Source: Chondrilla cf. caribensis
Lineage: Eukaryota > Porifera > Demospongiae > Chondrillida > Chondrillidae
Assembly: GCA_964020155.1 (NCBI GenBank)
Contig: OZ026555.1
Span: 4,472,295 to 4,482,294 of the forward strand
Direction: 5' to 3'
DNA length: 10,000 nt
The notes beneath the pieces were generated by a model. That model saw nothing but the letters and a program-made list of their open reading frames with translations. It made no database searches and was not told the origin of the DNA. This document shows, piece by piece, positions 1 through 10,000 of the stretch (position 1 is its first letter; each line of letters begins with the position of its first letter). The translations under genes were made by a program, and so were the position numbers.

Positions 1-218
1 AGCCGGTTAGTGTAGCCCATCACCTGGGTAGTACTGTTGGTACACCGACTGGACATTTTGTTGTCTGGCACATCTGCTTAATACTAAAAAATCTTTCAGA
101 TTTGTTAAGATCTGATTATTCTATCAAATTTTAATGTATCAAATTAATTTTTTTGAACTTATTATTCACAATACAAAACTTTGGTTGGACACTGCCCTCA
201 ATCAAATCCACAAGTGTG

Positions 219-280
<62 letters not shown>

Positions 281-422
281 GTGTGTGTGTGTGTGTATTG
301 TGCACTCTCATGTTTTTGTACCTATTCATGGTAGATTCATGGGTGTATATGTGTCCATGTGTCTGTATCCAGTGTTCTCAAGCTATTCTTCACCAAATGT
401 GTCTTGTGCTCTTGTTCTGTAG
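1..422 (+). other. Probable intron or unassigned upstream part of the first gene
   Basis: No exon can be assigned with confidence. One forward frame is open from 3 to 135, but its product resembles nothing I know and its codon pattern is not convincing. A GGTAGTA string at 26-32 could be a donor, which would make the first bases an exon end; this is a guess. The (TG)n tract and the pyrimidine-rich acceptor before 423 fit the 3' part of an intron. Confidence 0.3.
220..296 (+). repeat. (TG)n microsatellite, about 38 units
   Basis: A nearly pure alternating TG tract with one CG interruption near 275. It lies about 126 bases before the proposed splice acceptor of the first gene and would be transcribed as (UG)n. 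Confidence 0.97.
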
Positions 423-509
423 AATTCTCTGATATCGGCCATCTTTTGTTTCTCGGTCGGCATAGCAGTGGCGTCCATTTTCTTCTACTACATTCACAAC
501 ACAGGATAG
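423..509 (+). CDS. Terminal exon of an unidentified gene, C-terminal membrane helix
   Basis: A plausible last coding exon begins after the acceptor TTCTGTAG (AG at 421-422) and runs 29 codons to TAG at 507-509. The open frame is strikingly hydrophobic: about 22 residues (roughly residues 3-24 of the exon, from LISAIF to ASIFFYY) form one transmembrane helix, followed by the short tail IHNTG. A second frame hits a stop at once. The third frame is open to about 532 but is not hydrophobic and has no recognisable character. The exon is followed by a 3' UTR-like stretch and AATAAA at 744-749, which supports a real gene end. The rest of the gene lies upstream of the window or in DNA I could not assign. 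A single helix with a tiny tail would suit a tail-anchored or single-pass protein, but I do not recognise the family. Confidence 0.45.
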   Translation, partial: NSLISAIFCFSVGIAVASIFFYYIHNTG

Positions 510-743
510 TAACACCATTAACTATGTGATCTTCATTCGATCAATAATAATACCATTGTGCCATGTTAGGCATAACACTAGTAATAGTAGTAGTAATTGT
601 ACTGTAATGATCGATATTGCATAATGTTGCTTTTTTATATACAAATTGAAAATTTCAAGAATATACAATTTAGTTTCTGATTTTTTGCCAACTATAGTAG
701 AGTGGACAATCATGGATTTGAGCTTATATTAAAATTAACAGAG

Positions 744-749
744 AATAAA
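744..749 (+). terminator. AATAAA poly(A) signal of the first gene
   Basis: A canonical AATAAA lies 235 bases downstream of the proposed stop at 507-509, within AT-rich DNA and with no earlier perfect copy. It is the best 3' end for the plus-strand gene that enters the window. Confidence 0.5.
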
Positions 750-807
750 ATTCAATCATTTATAATTATAATTTGAAGTGGGAATCACTAGTACTCATAG
801 GTAAGTA

Positions 808-976
808 CATTGCAACTTGCTTAGTAAGTACCTGGGTTAGTACACACTCCTGGTATACACTTCACTCAGTCCCTAGCTCATGTACACTATGTCAACCAGT
901 ACTGATAGCAAGTACCTCTGATAAGAAGTACAGATTTGGTGTGCCCTTCAAGGTACTTACTAAGCAAGTTTGACTG
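808..976. mobile_element. MITE-like element with terminal inverted repeats and TA flanks
   Basis: A perfect 19-bp inverted repeat (AACTTGCTTAGTAAGTACC at 814-832, its reverse complement at 952-970) extends outward with 3 mismatches in the 8 outermost bases. That gives ends reading CAGTCAAACTTGC (right end, reversed) and CATTGCAACTTGC (left end). TA dinucleotides flank both sides (806-807 and 977-978), as expected for target duplication by Tc1/mariner/pogo-type transposases. Total length is 169 bp with no coding capacity, so it would be a non-autonomous element. Assignment to the pogo/Tigger branch rests only on the CAGT-like ends and TA flanks. Confidence 0.65.
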
Positions 977-1478
977 TATAATACGTATGAAGCTACTTTT
1001 CTGTATACCCACCAATGTTCAATATGTACGAGACTAACAAGCAGACACAATCATGGTCCAGAACACAAATCAGTGAAAATTAATCAGTGCTATGATCTTC
1101 AAATCAGTTCATTGTCAGTCATACGTACATGCATTCTGGTTGGTGGTAGGGGGTCAGGCCTGGGGGGAGGGGCGGAGACAAAAACCCGGAGTGACTCCAC
1201 AGCCCATTGCATTCCATGATCTTTTCTTCGTAAGCAATTACAGCAGGTCCACTGGGCAGTCATGGCGCACTCCCAATCAATAATGATCAAGCCTTGTATC
1301 TATCATAGTTTTTTTTATATATATATAATGACATTGCTGTAGGCCATACACAATGTAACATCACATTACAGCATCATTTTAATGACAGTTAATTTGATAT
1401 GATGAATTAATTACAAATTTACCTGTACGTATATATACACTACAAAGTGATATCTGATGCATTTATAAATGAACCGTG

Positions 1479-1493
1479 CACACACACACACAC
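1479..1493 (-). repeat. Short (CA)n tract, GU-rich in ICMT transcript sense
   Basis: Seven CA units on the plus strand, which read as TG on the ICMT sense strand. The tract lies directly downstream of the ATTAAA candidate at 1494-1499 in the direction of ICMT transcription and could serve as a GU-rich downstream element. Confidence 0.7.
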
Positions 1494-1499
1494 TTTAAT
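1494..1499 (-). terminator. Candidate ICMT poly(A) signal (ATTAAA)
   Basis: On the minus strand this reads ATTAAA, the commonest natural variant of the poly(A) hexamer, 105 bases past the ICMT stop. A second variant, TATAAA, reads on the minus strand at 1462-1467. Either could be used. The short GU-rich tract between them would be close to either cleavage site. Confidence 0.4.
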
Positions 1500-1604
1500 G
1501 GTAAGTATTCACTCACAACGCGATACTGTTACTGGCAAATACATGACATTGGACGTGTGCAGCGTCCAAACAATAAGACATTTTGTAGTCATTTATAGTC
1601 GTAG

Positions 1605-2456
1605 TTATATGGGATATCCTTTGATGAAGGGGATACCGACACCCACTGACTGCTTGTAGTCTACGTACTGCTGTTTGAAGAACTGCAACAAAAGTTCTTC
1701 TTCGGCCTGTATTCTGTCGTTGAAGAACAACCAGGAGGCGATGGTGAAACCGGCCAAACACACCGGATTGCAGAGCAGAGCTTGAGTGCCGATACTCCAG
1801 TAGAAGAATCCCATATAGGAAGGATGACGGGAAATACTGTACACCCCGTGAGTTACGAGGACGTGGTGGGGACGATGAACATACTGTACAATGTGAGTGA
1901 AATTCGATCTTGCTGTTATCATGGCTGCCTTCCGTAGTCCTTCTCCCACCACGATCAGGATAAAGCCGCAAAGACTCAACCAGGTAAAGTCCTTCGTCCA
2001 CGGGACAAAGTACAACTCCACCCAGTATTCGAACACACTGCAGGTCAGCGCCACAATGTACTCCGGACTGTGGTTGATGAGAAACGAGTCGATGCTGAGT
2101 GAGCCGGCATTGTACATAGCGGTGAGAACATACTCGGAGATATGGAAAAACCCTACTGATACCATGTATATGCCAAAAAGGATAAAATTCCGCTTCCCGC
2201 TGAGAGCTGCAACAACGCCAATGCCAACCACAAGCCCAACTCCGTGAGAACATACAGCCGTTTTCCACGGGTCGTTGGGTACCCGTTTATGGGAAATCTT
2301 GAACCACAGGACGACACAAATGCCTGCATCCGCAACCAAAAGTGCAACATACGCATAAAGAAAATCCAGACTGTATTGTACATACAGTACTAAAAGAACA
2401 GTTGTGAAGAAAGTTCCCAACGTTATAGACAATTCTTTGCTTCTATCGACGGCCAT
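1605..2456 (-). CDS. ICMT: Protein-S-isoprenylcysteine O-methyltransferase (ICMT), single exon
   Basis: Encodes 283 residues, essentially the length of human ICMT (284). The enzyme methylates the carboxyl group of the C-terminal prenylated cysteine of CaaX proteins and CXC-type Rabs, using S-adenosylmethionine, in the ER membrane. Visible family features are several hydrophobic segments, FFHISEY (103-109), SIDSFLINHSPEY (121-133), GEGLRKAAM (171-179), and the conserved core HHVLVTHGVYSISRHPSYMG (197-216) followed by FYWSIGTQALLCNP. After this come a membrane hairpin, the acidic AEEELL (251-256) and a C-terminal GIPFIKG. The start at 2456 was chosen because it has a good context (AAAAATGG), gives the family length, and begins the conserved alignment. 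An in-frame upstream ATG at 2513 would add 19 residues but has a weak context. No intron interrupts the frame, unlike the 11-exon neighbour transcribed away from it. Confidence 0.95.
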   Translation of the reverse strand: MAVDRSKELSITLGTFFTTVLLVLYVQYSLDFLYAYVALLVADAGICVVLWFKISHKRVPNDPWKTAVCSHGVGLVVGIGVVAALSGKRNFILFGIYMVSVGFFHISEYVLTAMYNAGSLSIDSFLINHSPEYIVALTCSVFEYWVELYFVPWTKDFTWLSLCGFILIVVGEGLRKAAMITARSNFTHIVQYVHRPHHVLVTHGVYSISRHPSYMGFFYWSIGTQALLCNPVCLAGFTIASWLFFNDRIQAEEELLLQFFKQQYVDYKQSVGVGIPFIKGYPI

Positions 2457-2577
2457 TTTTCTAGTAGGGGATTTCCATGACGTATTGGCGTGTATGCCCA
2501 AATATAGCACCATCGGTTATTCGAGAAGACCTTTCGATCTCGTAGAATCCTTGATCTCTGTCGCCAGTTGACTCACC
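2457..2577. promoter_or_regulatory. Divergent ICMT/GDI promoter region
   Basis: Only 121 bases separate the ICMT and GDI start codons, so both promoters and 5' UTRs must lie here or overlap the coding exons. Visible sites are TGACGTA (2478-2484, a CRE/ATF half-site-like motif) overlapping ATTGGC (2484-2489, an inverted CCAAT box), AAATATAG at about 2500-2507 (TATA-like, about 70 bases before the GDI ATG), and TGACTCA (2569-2575, an exact AP-1 palindrome) just before the GDI start. These are sequence matches only. The close head-to-head arrangement is the strong observation. Confidence 0.7.
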
Positions 2578-8245
<5,668 letters not shown>

Positions 8246-8351
8246 GCGGCCATCTTCGTATACTTGCTTAGTCCATAAAGACTGTGGGCCTATTAGTTTG
8301 TAATTATAATGCCTAGACTCTATAGACATAAGTAATTATTATTATTGTTGT

Positions 8352-8357
8352 AATAAA
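8352..8357 (+). terminator. AATAAA poly(A) signal of GDI
   Basis: A canonical AATAAA 107 bases after the GDI stop codon, in AT-rich sequence. It implies a short 3' UTR ending at about 8370-8385 and leaves only about 130 bases before the next start codon. Confidence 0.75.
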
Positions 8358-8375
8358 TATAATACATACATGATT

Positions 8376-8513
8376 TATTTTGTGAATTACTTATAATTGA
8401 GGCAATTTCGGTTTGCGATGCGTTTTGGTTGGGCTATGTCGATGGTGAGTGATGTGTGATTTCATTGGAGGATAAGAGTCACATGCTATTTCACCCACGT
8501 GTGTTCGGACAAA
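8376..8513 (+). promoter_or_regulatory. GNL2 upstream region with E-box
   Basis: The compact gap between the GDI 3' end and the GNL2 ATG must hold the GNL2 core promoter and 5' UTR unless an upstream non-coding exon exists. It contains an inverted CCAAT core ATTGG (8464-8468) and a perfect palindromic E-box CACGTG (8496-8501), 12 bases before the start codon. CACGTG is the preferred Myc/Max site and is known from promoters of ribosome-biogenesis genes, which fits the downstream gene. No TATA box is obvious. Confidence 0.5.
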
Positions 8514-9671
8514 ATGGCGAAGACGAAGAAGGAAAAAAGTAAAACTTTGAAAAAGTCCACAAGTAGTAGTAATCCAGGTGAATAGCATCGACGTAGTTAG
8601 TACTGGAAATCGTAGAACGTATTTCAGATATGTATAAAGCTTGCATCGTTCACTTCTGTCCCAAAAAGGCTAGAATCTCAAACTGTTTTGTTCGGGCCGG
8701 GACTTCAGGACTTTAATGAGTTCTCAATTGTCGCTAGATGTGTTATGTATGCTTGTATCTATACCTAGCAACGTATCTTCCTTTCGATTTAACGATACGC
8801 CATGTATGTGTATGCAGATTGGATGGTTCACCCTAGAATGAATTATTAGAGTACATATTACGTGCTGTACATGTAGGTACGGTTATGTGTGCATGATAAG
8901 CGTAACGCAATTGTTTTTTTTTTTTCTGGCCTGTTTCGTATCAGACCGGGATGTGCACACGAGGAAGCTCCACAAACCTCGCGACAAGTCCACTATCAAG
9001 AGACTACAGATGTACAAATCAGGAGGGAAGGCTATTAGGTGAGTGTATGACGTGGAGGAACACAGAATGCTGACATAAAGTGGGATTGCATTCCTGATGA
9101 TATACTACGCAGTGAAGACACACGTGGTACTCAAAAACAGTACATTGGAACCTCTATTACCGGACATCACAGAAATAACGTAAAGATTTTCTACAGCACA
9201 AAAATAGACCTTCCTATAGTGCCAATACATTTTCACCTCTGAAGAGTGGACATGGACAAAATTTATTAGCTGGTTCCACTGTGTTCTTTGTTGAGAGGTT
9301 CCACTAATCTATTGAGTGGATTGTCTTGATTTGCAGATGTAGGACAGAGATGACCTGCAATTTAGTTTCAATAACTTTCATACAGAAAAATTGCTCTGTG
9401 TTCGGCACGAGAGCAGTAGGTTGTATTTATGACTTTCTATGTAAGGTGTTTATATATAACTTCGATTATTGAATTCGGATTAATCATTGATTCATTTCAC
9501 ACAATAAGGACAATACATCTACCTGCTATTGTGTGTGTATGTAGGTCGTAATGTGTTACTGTTGGATCTTCTACAGGGACAGACGAGGACATATTGTGAA
9601 GGCAGCACCTTTTCAATCGTGGGTGAAGTCCGGTGAGGTAGCAAGGGTCGAGCCCAACAGGAAGTGGTTTG
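8514..9671 (+). CDS. GNL2: Nucleolar GTP-binding protein 2 (GNL2/NOG2), 5' part
   Basis: Exons 8514-8577, 8945-9038 and 9577-9671 join in phase to encode the first 84 residues plus the first base of a glycine codon. The gene continues beyond the window. GNL2 is a circularly permuted nucleolar GTPase needed for late pre-60S ribosome assembly; its GTPase motifs lie downstream and are not visible. What is visible is the lysine-rich N-terminus (MAKTKKEKSKTLKK), DRDVHTRKLHKPRDKSTIKRL (22-42; compare the family pattern of an Arg-Asp run before a TIxRL helix), a linker shorter than in human, and the highly conserved SGEVARVEPNRKWFG (71-85). These belong to the N-terminal domain preceding the G domain. 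Introns have donors GTGAAT, GTGAGT and GTGAGT. The start follows ACAAAATGG, and the upstream gap is too small for much more coding sequence. Confidence 0.92.
8578..8944 (+). other. GNL2 intron 1
   Basis: A 367-base intron with a strong acceptor: a run of 13 T residues followed by CTGGCCTGTTTCGTATCAG. I see nothing else in it. Confidence 0.85.
9143..9304. mobile_element. MITE-like element in GNL2 intron 2
   Basis: A 162-base segment bounded by TA (9141-9142 and 9305-9306). Its left end reads CATTGGAACCTCTATTA and its right end, reversed, GTGGAACCTCTCAACAA, sharing the core TGGAACCTCT (10 bases, 9146-9155 against 9294-9303). An extra inward copy of GGTTCCACT lies at 9272-9280. Size, TA flanks and end pattern match the element at 808-976, although the terminal sequences differ. 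There is no coding capacity. Intron 2 spans 9039-9576; the remainder shows no feature. Confidence 0.55.
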
Positions 9672-9691
9672 GTGAGTAGAAGCTAACTACA

Positions 9692-9741
9692 TGGTGTGTG
9701 TGTTCATTGTGTGTGTGTGTGTGTGTGGTGTGTGTGTGTGT

Positions 9742-9836
<95 letters not shown>

Positions 9837-9893
9837 TGTGTGTGTGTGTGTGCGTGCATGCGTGTGTGTGTGTGCGTGTGTGTGCGCGCACGC

Positions 9894-9940
<47 letters not shown>

Positions 9941-10000
9941 TTTGTGTGTGTGTGTGTGCGTGTGTGTGTGTGGTGTGTGTGTGTGTGTGCGTGTGTGTGT
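9692..10000 (+). repeat. Long (TG)n microsatellite, runs off the window
   Basis: More than 300 bases of TG with scattered GG, TTTG, TGCG and CGCGCACGCG interruptions, starting about 20 bases after the GNL2 exon 3 donor (intron from 9672). The alternating purine-pyrimidine sequence, with CG-rich islands near 9885-9895, favours left-handed Z-DNA. The true length cannot be seen. Confidence 0.97.

Larger units (their letters stand above)
510..1604. other. Convergent intergenic region
   Basis: This is the space between the 3' end of the first plus-strand gene and the 3' end of ICMT on the minus strand. It contains the 3' UTR and poly(A) signal of the first gene, a MITE-like element (808-976), a G-rich patch (1141-1177) inside otherwise AT-rich DNA, an AT tract (1310-1329) and candidate ICMT poly(A) signals (1462-1499). 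Short open frames at 1092-1290 on both strands resemble no family I know. Confidence 0.6.

Noticed and set aside
1..60. Weak stem (CCGGTTAGTGTA against TACACCGACTGG) at the window start, considered as a tRNA-like or ribozyme structure
   Set aside because: Three mismatches in twelve, no tRNA B-box, no anticodon arm and no hammerhead core; not enough to call an RNA.
1513..2268. A 251-codon minus-strand frame, plus a 116-codon plus-strand frame at 1897-2247
   Set aside because: Both are shadows of ICMT in other frames; their translations show no family character, while the ICMT frame aligns end to end.

Overview
The window looks like nuclear DNA of an animal. Its genes are split by many short GT-AG introns, start codons sit in animal-like contexts, AATAAA-type poly(A) signals follow the stops, and the introns are full of TG/CA, CT and TACG/TATG simple repeats plus small TA-flanked inverted-repeat elements. 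The proteins are clearly metazoan-like. The compact layout and TACGTA-rich low-complexity DNA would suit an early-branching invertebrate such as a sponge, but I cannot prove the taxon from the sequence.

Layout. (1) At 1-509 is the 3' end of an unidentified plus-strand gene whose last exon encodes one hydrophobic C-terminal helix; its poly(A) signal is near 744. (2) At 510-1604 is a convergent intergenic stretch holding a 169-bp MITE-like element (808-976). (3) At 1605-2456, minus strand, is ICMT, protein-S-isoprenylcysteine O-methyltransferase, in one uninterrupted exon. (4) At 2457-2577 is a 121-bp divergent promoter region. (5) At 2578-8245, plus strand, is a complete Rab GDP-dissociation inhibitor gene (GDI) in 11 exons. 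All phases close and give 443 residues. (6) At 8514 to beyond the window end, plus strand, are the first three coding exons of GNL2/NOG2, a nucleolar ribosome-biogenesis GTPase, followed by a TG microsatellite of about 300 bp running off the edge.

ICMT and GDI share a promoter-sized gap and act on the same class of substrate. ICMT methylates the prenylated C-terminal cysteine of Ras-type and CXC-type Rab GTPases, and GDI extracts prenylated GDP-Rabs from membranes and recycles them. GNL2 belongs to a different pathway, 60S subunit maturation, and has a canonical CACGTG E-box just upstream of its ATG.

The most unusual structure is in GDI intron 8. The 5' half of exon 9, with its splice acceptor, occurs three times in tandem (period 168 bp). 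The two upstream copies carry in-frame stops and an AT-rich hairpin tail, so they look like relic or poison exons. Other points of interest are a 206-nt pure pyrimidine tract filling most of intron 4, a 14 x 15-bp minisatellite in intron 2 that is open in frame with exon 3, and complementary UG (intron 7) and CA (intron 10) tracts flanking exons 8-10, whose summed length of 303 nt is divisible by three. I found no evidence of a wholly new multi-gene system.
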